DNA from: Halospina sp040196175
GTDB lineage: Bacteria; Pseudomonadota; Gammaproteobacteria; Pseudomonadales; Oleiphilaceae
Direction of reading: 5' to 3'
DNA: 64,000 nucleotides
NCBI RefSeq assembly: GCF_040196175.1
Contig: NZ_JBEFNF010000001.1
Span: forward strand, 1,182,701 to 1,246,700
Positions 16,180 through 25,075 of the stretch are shown here, piece by piece. A program made the translations under genes and the position numbers. The notes under the pieces are model-generated. The model was given only the letters and a program-made list of their open reading frames with translations. It ran no database searches and was not told where the DNA came from. Numbering within the stretch: the stretch's first letter is position 1; every line of letters starts with the position of its first letter.

Positions 16180-19104
16180 TCAGATCTCGAACACTCTCAT
16201 ACCAAGGTCCGTCACACGCTCACGGTTACCATGCCCGGTAACCACAGCGGTACTGGCACGCTCAGGCGTGAGCCAACGCTCCGCAGCCCGCTGCATTGAT
16301 GCCAGATCCACTGCAAGCACGCGCTCGCGGAAACGTTGCTGTTGTTCGGGGGTGCGTCCGAAAAGTTGGCTCTGATACGCAAAACGCGCCTCGCCCGCGG
16401 GCGAACGCGGACTATCCAGCTGGGAAATAACTCCCAGTATGGCCTCTTCCACGGAGGCGGGTGCCTGCCCTCCTCCGTGAAGCCAGTGCAACGATCGGTC
16501 GAAGTCCGCCAGTGTTTCCTCAAGCCGCGGATCACGGTAGGAGAAGAAGCGGAAAACCCCATTGGCACTGTCCTGCCCTGCGCCACTGCCATAGGCGCCC
16601 CCCTGCTCGCGGATGCTGCGATGCAGGTGCTCATTGCGCAGAAGTACACCCAGCACACTCAGCGGCGCGGCATCAGGGTGTTCCACCGGCACGGTCGGAA
16701 AAGCCCGCGCACAGAAGTTAACCTGAGTAGCCGTGAGCCAGCCCTCATTGACCTGCTCATTGACCGGATCCAGCCCAAAACCGCCTTCTGCTCTGGCGCT
16801 ATCCATGGTCCAGCGCGCGCTGACGGCTTTTTCCGCCCCCTCCAGACCGGCACTCTCGCCGATCAAAAGGAAGTCCGGCCCACCGGAGTGGATCTGTTCA
16901 TGGAGCTCCGACAGTTTCTGGCAGAACCGATCAAGCTCGCCATCCTCATCAAGACGGTCATCCAGTGCCACCAGCTGCCGGATACCCTCGAGGCCGCCAA
17001 GCTCATAAGTGAGGCGCGCGCCCGGGCTGGCACCCTGTGAGGCAGCGCCCATGGCCAGCGCGTGACCACTGCCAGTAATCGAGTGCTCACGCCGGGCACG
17101 CATCTGGGCTACCAGCTCCCGCACCCGTGCCTTCTCATCAAACCGTGCGGCAGTGGCTACATCGTGTAGAAGTGCCGCCAGATGATCGCTGTTCGCGGCC
17201 AGAGCCTTGCCACCCAGAGTAAAGTAGCCACGCACAGATTGGACATCGTCCACCTCACCCTTGATCGTGGCTGCCCCGCTGATGCCGCCACTGCTCGCCG
17301 AAATACGGTCCTGCATCCGCAGGTAGTCATCAGAGCCCGCACCCACCTCGCTCAGCATGCTCGAATAGATGGGCAGAAGCTGGCGGTGCTCAGGTGCCAG
17401 ATCCGGAAGCGGCACAACCAGCTGCTGGTAGACCAGTCCGTTGGTGCCCATGTGATAGCGGGTGATGCGCCCGGATCCGTCCACCTCGCCTTCCGGGACC
17501 CGGATTGAGGCTGGCACATCCTCAATGCCCACTCTCGGCAGCATGCTGTCGTCCGCTTCCTCATTCTGACGCGCTTCCAGGGCCTGCGCCTGTTCAACAA
17601 GCGTGCGTTGCTCGTCATCGGTAAGGCTTTCTCTGCGCTGCTCAAGTGCTTCACGGACAGCATGATCGCGACGTTCGTTCAAGCTTGTATCTGGCGCCAG
17701 AGCCAACCGCACCCGGTGCGGATTATCCAGCAACAGACGACGGATCAGCCCGGGCACATAGTCGGGATCACGAATACGCTCCCGCAGCCTTTCCAGCACC
17801 GGTTCCAGATCCAACAACTCCACCGGGTCGCCGCCATGCACCATGGGCGATAGTGCCTGCATAATCAGCTGCAGGCCGTACGGAAAGCCATCTCCGGAAA
17901 TCTCGCGCTGTTGCAGCTCCAACTGATGCACGATGGCTTCCAGCTTTTCATGAGCAACGCCTTCCCGTGCCACGCGCTCGACTGTCTCCAGGATCAGCGC
18001 CTCAACCTCTCCAGCCCGACCCGGTTCGGTCCCCTCAATACCGCAGACAAAGGTCATTTCCCGGTTGGAATCCTCCAGCCCGCACAGCGGCGAGGGAGCC
18101 TGGCCCAGATCGGTCGTCTCAAGCGCCTGAAGCAGCGGGGATGCGCTGTTCTCAAGCAGCACTGCCGCCAGCAGTTCAGCCTCGAGATTCTGCTCCAGAT
18201 CAAAGCTTTCACCGAGCAGCCAACCCATAACCACGTGGGTGCGGTTTTCAGTGCCTTCACCGGGATCCACACCGTAATGCTCCTGAACCCTTACCGGCGC
18301 GTAGTAGCGCTTCTCATTGCGCACACGCAGATCAATCTCTGCCGCCGAGAATCGGTTCAATGCCAGCGATTCGAAACGCTGCTGGTGCTCGTGCGCGGGA
18401 ATATCACCGAAGGTGGCAAAAATGGCGTTGCTGGGGTGGTAATGGCGCCGGTAGAACTCAACCAGCTGCTCATAGGTCAGGTCGACGATGTGGTCCGGCT
18501 CACCACCACTGTTATAGTGATAGGTGGTAGTCGGGAAAAGATGCTTGGACAACGTCTGCCAAAGCTGGGATACGGGAGAACTCATAGCTCCCTTCATCTC
18601 ATTATAGACCACGCCCCGGTGCACCAGAGGGGTGCTCGGGTCATCCGGCGTTTCAAACTCAAGCCGATGCCCTTCCTGTGCAAAGTCGAGAGGATCCAGA
18701 TTTGAAAAGAAGACGGAGTCCAAGTAGACCGACAACAGGTTATCAAAATCTTTCCGGTTACGGCTGGCGAAGGGATATGCGGTCCAGTCACTGCTGGTCA
18801 GGGCGTTCATGAAGGTATTCAGCGAACGCTGAATCATCATGAAGAACGGATCACGCGTGGGGTAGTTTTCGCTACCACACAGTGCCGTGTGCTCCAGAAT
18901 ATGCGCAACGCCTGTGGAGTCCATGGGAAAAGTTCGAAGCGCCACCAGGAAAACATTCTCGTCGTTATCCGAAGCAAGATGCAGATGACATGCTCCGGTG
19001 GCCCGATGACGATACTCCTCCACCTCAAGGTGAAGTGTCTCGATCCGGTGATTGCGTACCCACTCGAAAGCCGGGTGAACCTGCGGTTCCGCCTGATCCA
19101 GCAT
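16180..19104 (-). CDS. M16C family zinc metalloprotease (presequence-protease type)
   Basis: 974 aa, two M16 halves joined by a helical hairpin, as in PreP/Cym1. The inverted zinc motif HILEH is in GVAHILEHTALCGSENYPT (near 68), with the distal Glu in VVYNEMKGAMSSP. The C-terminal half (about 530-974) is the inactive partner with LRNEHLHRSIREQGGAYGSG. These enzymes form a closed chamber and degrade unfolded peptides. No signal peptide is seen, so it is cytoplasmic. It ends 1 nt after the convergent ppsR. Confidence 0.9.
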   Translation of the reverse strand: MLDQAEPQVHPAFEWVRNHRIETLHLEVEEYRHRATGACHLHLASDNDENVFLVALRTFPMDSTGVAHILEHTALCGSENYPTRDPFFMMIQRSLNTFMNALTSSDWTAYPFASRNRKDFDNLLSVYLDSVFFSNLDPLDFAQEGHRLEFETPDDPSTPLVHRGVVYNEMKGAMSSPVSQLWQTLSKHLFPTTTYHYNSGGEPDHIVDLTYEQLVEFYRRHYHPSNAIFATFGDIPAHEHQQRFESLALNRFSAAEIDLRVRNEKRYYAPVRVQEHYGVDPGEGTENRTHVVMGWLLGESFDLEQNLEAELLAAVLLENSASPLLQALETTDLGQAPSPLCGLEDSNREMTFVCGIEGTEPGRAGEVEALILETVERVAREGVAHEKLEAIVHQLELQQREISGDGFPYGLQLIMQALSPMVHGGDPVELLDLEPVLERLRERIRDPDYVPGLIRRLLLDNPHRVRLALAPDTSLNERRDHAVREALEQRRESLTDDEQRTLVEQAQALEARQNEEADDSMLPRVGIEDVPASIRVPEGEVDGSGRITRYHMGTNGLVYQQLVVPLPDLAPEHRQLLPIYSSMLSEVGAGSDDYLRMQDRISASSGGISGAATIKGEVDDVQSVRGYFTLGGKALAANSDHLAALLHDVATAARFDEKARVRELVAQMRARREHSITGSGHALAMGAASQGASPGARLTYELGGLEGIRQLVALDDRLDEDGELDRFCQKLSELHEQIHSGGPDFLLIGESAGLEGAEKAVSARWTMDSARAEGGFGLDPVNEQVNEGWLTATQVNFCARAFPTVPVEHPDAAPLSVLGVLLRNEHLHRSIREQGGAYGSGAGQDSANGVFRFFSYRDPRLEETLADFDRSLHWLHGGGQAPASVEEAILGVISQLDSPRSPAGEARFAYQSQLFGRTPEQQQRFRERVLAVDLASMQRAAERWLTPERASTAVVTGHGNRERVTDLGMRVFEI

Positions 19105-19246
19105 GCCCTCATCCTGTCTGTTAAATGTGTGGCCATTCTAGCGGTTGCAGCCCTGTGTTCCCACAGCCCGAGCCAGCTCACTCTGGCAACCACGCACATC
19201 TTGTTTATAGTAAGGGGACACTGGACAGCTATAGAATGGACTATCC

Positions 19247-19711
19247 TTGACCAGCCAAAACCAGCACACCGACACTTCCGGGTCCCGTCCCCGGGTTGAA
19301 GCCTACTGGGTTGAGCGCAAGCGCTATCTTGAGGAGATTCGAAGCATACCGGAGCTGCGACGACGTTACGTCAACGCCCTGATGGTCTACCTGCTCCGCC
19401 GTATCCTGTGGTCCTTCGGGTTCTTCCCGATATTTCTTGGGTTCTGGATCCCGCTGGTGTTTGCCCGGTTCAACCCCGTCGCACTGGTGGACAATGCGCT
19501 GCCCCATCTTGAGCGTTTTGTGGATGCAACCGCCGAGGTTCAGGCCACCACTCTGGAAACACTGGTACTTTCCTGGGTTTCTGTAGGCCTGCTTTTCGCG
19601 GTTTTTGACCTTGTTCTCACCCCTTTTAAGTCACCCTATGAATACGAAGCAGACGTTCACATGCGCGCCTGGGAGGAACTGCAGCAGCACAGCCGCACGG
19701 GAAACCACTGA
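19247..19711 (+). CDS. Small membrane protein of unknown function
   Basis: 154 aa, not recognised. A charged N-terminal 45 residues (VEAYWVERKRYLEEIRS) is followed by two hydrophobic helices: about 48-72 (RRILWSFGFFPIFLGFWIPL) and about 103-122 (LETLVLSWVSVGLLFAVFDL). The start is TTG at 19247, since the upstream ATG is out of frame and stops at once; no strong ribosome site is seen. It is divergent from the M16C gene and 125 nt before the MORN gene. Confidence 0.6.
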   Translation: MTSQNQHTDTSGSRPRVEAYWVERKRYLEEIRSIPELRRRYVNALMVYLLRRILWSFGFFPIFLGFWIPLVFARFNPVALVDNALPHLERFVDATAEVQATTLETLVLSWVSVGLLFAVFDLVLTPFKSPYEYEADVHMRAWEELQQHSRTGNH

Positions 19712-19836
19712 AAAGTGCGTCACTTCACGCAGCCATCACGCGTTCTCAGATAATATGAGACCAGATTGACGGGTTAGCCTCCGCGCCGGCCTGTCACTAC
19801 AGACCCGGCGTACCGGAACGAACGGAGTGGCCTACA

Positions 19837-21081
19837 ATGATCGACTATAAACCACTGCTGTTTGCGAACTTTCTCGCAATCATGCTGCTGGTCACGGCCG
19901 GCTTTGCCACCATCCAGCGCTCTCCGGAACTGGTGGGTTCACGTATCCCGCCCGTTTCCCAGCCCAACACTGATGCCACTGAGAGCAACAGCGACAGCAA
20001 CGCTGAGCTCGCTACTGAAGCGATACCCCGGGTCATACCGACCGTTCGTATCCCCGAAACCGGCACAAGCGCACTGAGACAGGAGCCCCGGAGTTCGAAC
20101 ACGGAGCCGACCCGGGCCTCTGCCGAGGCCGCAGTGGAACAAAAACCGACACAGGCACAGCTGACGCTGCGATCCAATGTCTACAATGACCAGGTGCGGA
20201 TCAACGGCGAACCCAGGGGCTCGACAGCAATGGATCTGGAGCTGGAGCCGGGAACCTATACCGTAGAGATCAGTAAGCCCAAGCACAGCACGTGGCGGGA
20301 ACAGATCCATCTAGACGCCGGTGATTCCCCCACCCTGATGGCGCGTCTTGACCGCTATACCACTGTGCGTTACCGCAACGGCACCTGGAAACATGGTGTA
20401 AAAACCGGCGAAGGTACCTACCGGGACAGCGACGGCCTAACCTATGAGGGCGAGTTCCGTAGCGGCGAATTCCACGGCCAGGGGACGGCCCACTTTCCGG
20501 ACGGGCGTATCTACGAGGGCGAATGGAAAGACGGCACGATGCATGGAGAAGGCAAGCTGCAGCGGCCCAATGGGGATGTCTATGAAGGCCAATTCCAGGA
20601 TGGCGAATACCACGGGCGGGGCACCCTCACCGCGAGCAACGGCGACACCTTCACGGGTAACTGGGAAGATGGGGAACTCAACGGTCATGGTACCCTGACC
20701 ACCGCTGATGGACTCATGTACGTGGGTGATTTCCGTGACGGTGAGCTCCATGGTGAGGGGCGCCTGACCTACCCTGATGGCAGCTATTATCGTGGTGATT
20801 TCGCCAACAACCGGTTTCACGGTGACGGCGTCCGGACGTTCGCCAGTGGCCGCCAATACCAGGGAGAGTTCGTCGATGGCCGTTTCCACGGCAAGGGCGA
20901 GATCCGTCATCCCAGCGGAGCGCGCATTGAAAGCACTTTCCGGGACGGTGAGCCCTATGGCGAAGTCCGTATGACGACACCAGAAGGCGAAATCTTTACC
21001 GCACGGACCTCAGAGCCAGGGGTGTGCTATCGCGAGGGCAGCTACCGGGCAACCCAATGTCCATCAATGGAGGCGTGGTGA
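19837..21081 (+). CDS. Membrane-anchored PEGA/MORN-repeat protein
   Basis: 414 aa. An N-terminal hydrophobic helix (about 9-24, uncleaved anchor or signal) leads to a low-complexity Ser/Thr/Glu linker (40-110), a PEGA-like beta domain (about 112-170; VRINGEPRGSTAMDLELEPGT), then MORN repeats (about 185-385) and a short C-terminal region with two Cys. MORN repeats often bind lipids or proteins at membranes. GGAG precedes the ATG. It is 48 nt before a membrane-anchored receiver protein and probably forms a two-gene unit with it. Confidence 0.8.
   Translation: MIDYKPLLFANFLAIMLLVTAGFATIQRSPELVGSRIPPVSQPNTDATESNSDSNAELATEAIPRVIPTVRIPETGTSALRQEPRSSNTEPTRASAEAAVEQKPTQAQLTLRSNVYNDQVRINGEPRGSTAMDLELEPGTYTVEISKPKHSTWREQIHLDAGDSPTLMARLDRYTTVRYRNGTWKHGVKTGEGTYRDSDGLTYEGEFRSGEFHGQGTAHFPDGRIYEGEWKDGTMHGEGKLQRPNGDVYEGQFQDGEYHGRGTLTASNGDTFTGNWEDGELNGHGTLTTADGLMYVGDFRDGELHGEGRLTYPDGSYYRGDFANNRFHGDGVRTFASGRQYQGEFVDGRFHGKGEIRHPSGARIESTFRDGEPYGEVRMTTPEGEIFTARTSEPGVCYREGSYRATQCPSMEAW
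20443..20925 (+). repeat. Seven consecutive 69-bp MORN units
   Basis: Seven 23-residue units of the form Y-x-G-x-F/W-x-D/N-G-x-x-H-G-x-G-x-x-x-x-x-x-G-x-x follow each other without gaps. A weaker unit lies on either side. Each encodes one beta hairpin of a MORN sheet. The perfect 69-bp spacing is consistent with expansion by unit duplication. Confidence 0.85.
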
Positions 21082-21129
21082 ATCATGGCAGCCGATCCGG
21101 CAACAACGCAGTACGCAAGAGGAGATCAG

Positions 21130-22215
21130 ATGGCTATCAATACCGCCCTGCTGGTGGACGACTCCAAGGTCGCCCGCTTCGCTCTGAGCAAGCTCCTTGA
21201 GAGCCGGAACATGGACGTAGGCATGGCCGGTTCAGCTGAGGAAGCACTGGATCTGCTCAACAGTGAGCAGCAACCAGACGTTATCTTCATGGATCACCTG
21301 ATGCCGGGCATGAACGGTGTTGAGGCTGCCAAGGCGATTAAGCGCAATCCTGCCACAGCGCACATCCCCGTGATCATGTGCACTTCGAAGAAGTCGGATG
21401 ATTTCATCCAGGATGCGCAGAACTACGGTGTCTACAAAATCCTGACCAAGCCGCCCCAGGCTGATGGACTCGACAGCATCCTTACCGCTCTGACCGAGGA
21501 CCTTAATCAGGGAACACTGCCAGAACCACCAGCTCCGGAAGACGTGGCTGAGACACCGGATGAGTCAGAGCCGCTTGAAACCCAGGCCAATGTGCGCCTT
21601 ACGGACGACGCCCAGAGTGCTGAAAGCGGGGACGAAACCGTTCCTCTAACCACAGAGCTGATCGAACAGATCGCGCGCTCGGCAGTGAAAACCCATATCC
21701 ATAACCGGCTGCATGAACTGCTTTCAAGCCTCTTCGATGAACAGCATGACCATGTCCGCCGCCTGATCGAGGATAGTGAGCGACGACGCGAGGAGGTCAT
21801 TGAAAAGCAGACAGCGGATTTCCGCGAACTGGTGGAAGGCCGACTGGAGTCACTCCAGAATGAAGTGGCGGCTGAGGTCACACTCAACCTGGGCAATGAA
21901 CTCAACGAGTTGCGAAGGGAGATCCGTGAACAGAGCCGCCAGGGCCTTACGGAAAGCGACCTCAACGCACTCAAGGATCACCTCACCGCAGCACAGACTG
22001 TGGACACGGAATTCTGGCAGTCGCTGCAATCTGAAGCAGTTCAGCAAGCTCATGACATCGCGCGGGATACGTCAGAGGAAGTAGCCCAGCGCACTCTGGA
22101 CCTGTACCGGCGTGAGCAGAAGACCACAACCGCACGGCTTTACACCGTGGCACTGGCTGTGAGCCTCGGCATCTTCAGCCTCGGTATCGCCTGGCTGGGG
22201 GGCCTGATTGGCTGA
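21130..22215 (+). CDS. Receiver-domain protein with coiled coil and C-terminal transmembrane helix
   Basis: 361 aa. A CheY-like receiver (about 1-120) has the acidic pair in LLVDDSKVAR, the phospho-acceptor Asp in VIFMDHLMPGMNG, Thr in IMCTSKKSDD and Lys in ILTKPPQ. An acidic linker (125-185) and a coiled coil (about 190-330) follow, ending in a C-terminal helix (about 336-358, LYTVALAVSLGIFSLGIAWL). No DNA-binding or enzymatic output domain is present. ATG 21130 is chosen for its GGAGATCAG site; an ATG at 21085 is possible. No cognate kinase is adjacent. Confidence 0.82.
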   Translation: MAINTALLVDDSKVARFALSKLLESRNMDVGMAGSAEEALDLLNSEQQPDVIFMDHLMPGMNGVEAAKAIKRNPATAHIPVIMCTSKKSDDFIQDAQNYGVYKILTKPPQADGLDSILTALTEDLNQGTLPEPPAPEDVAETPDESEPLETQANVRLTDDAQSAESGDETVPLTTELIEQIARSAVKTHIHNRLHELLSSLFDEQHDHVRRLIEDSERRREEVIEKQTADFRELVEGRLESLQNEVAAEVTLNLGNELNELRREIREQSRQGLTESDLNALKDHLTAAQTVDTEFWQSLQSEAVQQAHDIARDTSEEVAQRTLDLYRREQKTTTARLYTVALAVSLGIFSLGIAWLGGLIG

Positions 22216-22284
22216 GCGTCTGCCCGTAGAATGCGGTGATCTGCTATCATTGTGACGTTTAACGCCACAGGCAGCCACCGCATC

Positions 22285-23136
22285 ATGAATCGTCTCTTCG
22301 TGGACAACCTCACCGTCATTGACTTTGCCTACCTGGACCGCCACCGGGGCCTGGTAGGCGAAAGCTGGATCGTGGATATCGAGCTTGCCGGCGACCTCAA
22401 TGAGGCCGGTATGGTCTTTGACTTCGGACATGTCAAAAGTACCATCAAAGCGCATATTGACCATCAGGTGGATCACCGGCTGCTGGTTCCAGCGGACTAC
22501 CCCGGCCTGCGATGGCCGGATCCCCAGAAACCGGCCGATCTCCGTTGGCGCCTAGATGACGGCACTTGGATCGAACACCGAGCACCTGCCCAGGCAGTCG
22601 CCGCAGTCCCCGGCGAGACGATTGACCGCCATACGATCGCTGAGCAGCTTTCTCAAAGCCTGGAACGCATCCTTCCGGACAACGTACAAAGCGTGGCCGT
22701 CACCCTGCGTCTCGAGGCTATTGAAGGCGCCTGGTACCACTACGCCCATGGGCTGAAAAAACACGATGGCAACTGTCAGCGCATCGCCCATGGCCACCGT
22801 TCCCGTATCCGGATCCTGCGCAACGGCCAGCGAGCTCCAGATCTGGAGCACTACTGGGGCAATCGCTGGTGTGATATCTATCTGGCAAGCGCGGCGGATC
22901 GCGTTGAGACCTTTGAGGACGACGGTTTGACCTACCATCGGTTCAGCTACGATTCGGACCAGGGGCATTTTGAAATCGCCCTGCCCGCCGCGCGCACCGA
23001 AATCATGGAGACGGATACCACGGTGGAGTGGATTGCCTGTTATCTACGGGATGAAACACACAAGCTTGAGCCAGAAAACCGCTTCGAAGTTTACGCCTTT
23101 GAAGGCGTGAACAAGGGCGCCATCGCGGAGACCTGA
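22285..23136 (+). CDS. 6-carboxytetrahydropterin synthase-like (PTPS) tandem-domain protein
   Basis: 283 aa containing two diverged PTPS-type segments. The first (1-80) keeps the GMVFDFGHVKSTIKAHID and VDHRLL region but lacks the zinc His cluster: expected HGH is VGES. The second (about 150-283) has the His cluster and Cys (HYAHGLKKHDGNC, RIAHGHRSRI) and ends FEGVNKGAIAE, the family C-terminus. The halves together restore the set of motifs normally present in one QueD chain, so an internal pseudo-dimer is likely. The reaction may be a queuosine or folate-type pterin step, or something else. ATG 22285 is preferred over GTG 22252. Confidence 0.75.
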   Translation: MNRLFVDNLTVIDFAYLDRHRGLVGESWIVDIELAGDLNEAGMVFDFGHVKSTIKAHIDHQVDHRLLVPADYPGLRWPDPQKPADLRWRLDDGTWIEHRAPAQAVAAVPGETIDRHTIAEQLSQSLERILPDNVQSVAVTLRLEAIEGAWYHYAHGLKKHDGNCQRIAHGHRSRIRILRNGQRAPDLEHYWGNRWCDIYLASAADRVETFEDDGLTYHRFSYDSDQGHFEIALPAARTEIMETDTTVEWIACYLRDETHKLEPENRFEVYAFEGVNKGAIAET

Positions 23137-23162
23137 CTGCTATTCTCAGGAATCAGGCATAA

Positions 23163-23190
23163 AAAAAGCCGGCCTTATGGCCGGCTTTTT
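23163..23190. terminator. Bidirectional rho-independent terminator
   Basis: A 12-bp stem AAAAAGCCGGCC / GGCCGGCTTTTT with TTAT loop, carrying A/T runs on both sides, lies between the PTPS gene (+) and the tRNA pair (-). It can end transcription from both directions. Confidence 0.9.
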
Positions 23191-23196
23191 TGAATC

Positions 23197-23272
23197 TGGC
23201 GTCCCGTAGGGGACTCGAACCCCTGTTACCGCCGTGAAAGGGCGGTGTCCTAGGCCTCTAGACGAACGGGAC
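23197..23272 (-). tRNA. tRNA-Glu (anticodon TTC)
   Basis: 76 nt including an encoded CCA. On the minus strand the acceptor stem GTCCCGT pairs with ACGGGAC, the anticodon loop is CTTTCAC within a CCGCC/GGCGG stem, and the T loop is GTTCGAGTC. It lies 9 nt after tRNA-Ala and next to gltX, which charges it. Confidence 0.97.
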
Positions 23273-23281
23273 GGAAAGAAG

Positions 23282-23357
23282 TGGTGGAGCCAGGGAGGCT
23301 CGAACTCCCGACCTCGGCGCTGCCAGCGCCGCGCTCTCCCAACTGAGCTATGGCCCC
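23282..23357 (-). tRNA. tRNA-Ala (anticodon GGC)
   Basis: 76 nt including encoded CCA. The acceptor stem is GGGGCCA with TGGCTCC, the D arm is AGCTCAGTTGGGAGAGC, and the anticodon loop is CTGGCAG in a CGGCG/CGCCG stem. It is the first gene of a two-tRNA unit. Confidence 0.97.
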
Positions 23358-23377
23358 ACTGCGTCCAACGAGTGCGA

Positions 23378-23406
23378 ATATTAGAGACGTTCCGGGCACG
23401 CGTCAA
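23378..23406 (-). promoter_or_regulatory. tRNA operon promoter
   Basis: On the minus strand TTGACG (23406-23401), a 17 nt spacer and TAATAT (23383-23378) give a strong sigma-70 promoter. The -10 lies 20 nt upstream of the tRNA-Ala 5' end. It sits in the short gap after gltX. Confidence 0.75.
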
Positions 23407-23422
23407 CCCCTGATTTCCGTCT

Positions 23423-24910
23423 TTATTCATGCGCCGCCAGCGCAGCGTATTCTTTCTCAATTTTCTTCGTCTGTTTTTTCGAAAAGCCGCCCAGCACATT
23501 CAGCGCATGGCGCAGGCGCGCTCGGCTCACATCCGGTCCAAGAAGCGCCATGGAGTCCACCACCGACCAGGAGTTCGGAGTACCCGCAACAGCTACAAAG
23601 ATCGGGAACATGAACTCGCCCACTTTGATCCCCATGGCGCCCGCGAGGGTCTTGAGATCGGCAAAAACCGTTTCACGGCTCCAATGGCGCTCGGCTTCAA
23701 GCCGCCACAAGGCAAACTGCAGGATCCGGCGCACCGTTTCCTGTTCCAGCTTGCGATGCGCGAAGTCTTCCGGTCGCACATCCAACATACCTGAGAACAT
23801 GAAATTGGCCATGGGAGCAATGTCTGAAAAGGTCTCGATTCTACTCTTCAGATGCGGCACCAGTGGTGCCAGCTGCTCCGGATTGAACCACCAGTTGCCG
23901 ACCCGCTCCATGAAGGCGTCATCGCTCAGCGTCTCGCGGATCCACAGACCATTGAGCCACCGCAGCTTGGCCTGATCGAATACCGGACCGCCGAGGGAAA
24001 CGCGATAAATATCAAACGCCGCCTGCATCTGCGCCAATGTAAACCGCTCCCGCTCGTCCGGCATGGACCACCCCATACGCCCGAGAAAGTTCAACACGGC
24101 CTCGGGCATGAATCCGAGGCGCTCATACAGACTGATGCTCGTGGGGTTCTTACGCTTGCTGAGCTTTGTGCCATCCTCATTACGCAGAAGCGGCATATGG
24201 CAAAGCTGTGGCATTTGCCAGCCGAAATACTCATAGAGCAGCTTGTGCTTGGGCGCTGAATTGATCCATTCTTCACCACGGATCACATGCGTGATGCCCA
24301 TACGGTGATCATCCACCACGTTCGCCAGGTGATAGGTGGGCATACCGTCAGACTTAAGCAGGACCTGGCAGTCAATCTGGGCCCAGTCGATCGTGACAGT
24401 CCCCCGCAGCATGTCATCAATCTCGCATACTCCCTGATCCGGCACTTTCATCCGGATCACACAGGGCTCACCAGCCTCCCTACGGCGCTTTACTTCCTCC
24501 GCTGGCAGCTCCAGCTCGCCCTTGATGCCTGGATTGAGCCCCTGCTCCTTGCGAGCATCACGGATGGCATCCAGCTCCTCAGGCGTCCGGAAGCAATAGA
24601 ACGCATAGCCCGTTTCCACCAGCTGCTCCGCGTAAGCCCGGTACTCGTCAGACCGCTCAGACTGGCGGTAGGGGCCGTACTCACCACCTACATCGGGCCC
24701 CTCGTCCCATTCCAGTCCGAGCCAGCGCAGGGAATCCAGTATGGCCTGCTCGGACTCAACTGTGCTCCGTACCTGATCAGTATCCTCAATACGCAGAATG
24801 AACTGCCCTCCGTGTTGGCGGGCGAAACACTGATTGAACAGTGCAATGTAAGCGGTCCCCACATGGGGGTCGCCGGTGGGCGAAGGGGCGATTCGGGTTC
24901 TGACGGTCAT
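23423..24910 (-). CDS. gltX: Glutamyl-tRNA synthetase
   Basis: 495 aa. The class I HIGH-type motif is in RIAPSPTGDPHVGTAY (4-20) and the KMSKS-type motif is KLSKRKNPTS (near 243). It couples glutamate to tRNA-Glu. ATG 24910 follows AGGAAACAGAC and begins exactly at the conserved N-terminus; upstream in-frame codons to 24952 are not conserved. A His-Gly to His-Val change in the PHVG signature is common in this branch of the family. Confidence 0.96.
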   Translation of the reverse strand: MTVRTRIAPSPTGDPHVGTAYIALFNQCFARQHGGQFILRIEDTDQVRSTVESEQAILDSLRWLGLEWDEGPDVGGEYGPYRQSERSDEYRAYAEQLVETGYAFYCFRTPEELDAIRDARKEQGLNPGIKGELELPAEEVKRRREAGEPCVIRMKVPDQGVCEIDDMLRGTVTIDWAQIDCQVLLKSDGMPTYHLANVVDDHRMGITHVIRGEEWINSAPKHKLLYEYFGWQMPQLCHMPLLRNEDGTKLSKRKNPTSISLYERLGFMPEAVLNFLGRMGWSMPDERERFTLAQMQAAFDIYRVSLGGPVFDQAKLRWLNGLWIRETLSDDAFMERVGNWWFNPEQLAPLVPHLKSRIETFSDIAPMANFMFSGMLDVRPEDFAHRKLEQETVRRILQFALWRLEAERHWSRETVFADLKTLAGAMGIKVGEFMFPIFVAVAGTPNSWSVVDSMALLGPDVSRARLRHALNVLGGFSKKQTKKIEKEYAALAAHE

Positions 24911-25060
24911 GTCTGTTTCCTGGCTCCTGGAATCGGTCGGCATCGGCTGCATGAAAGCGCGTATTATAACGCTTCCACCGGTATGGGTCGTCCTTTCGTA
25001 TCCTCCCCTATAGCCTGCTCCGTTTTGATTGGATAAAATGCCATTTTTCCGAATACGTTA

Positions 25061-25070
25061 TGTTATAACA
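25061..25070 (+). promoter_or_regulatory. Palindrome before znuA, possible Zur operator
   Basis: TGTTATAACA is a perfect 10-bp palindrome 5 nt before the znuA ATG. Zur boxes of gammaproteobacteria contain TGTTATA and TATAACA half-sites but are longer, so this is a compact partial match. It also occupies the place where a ribosome site would be; none is visible. Confidence 0.35.
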
Positions 25071-25075
25071 CATTT

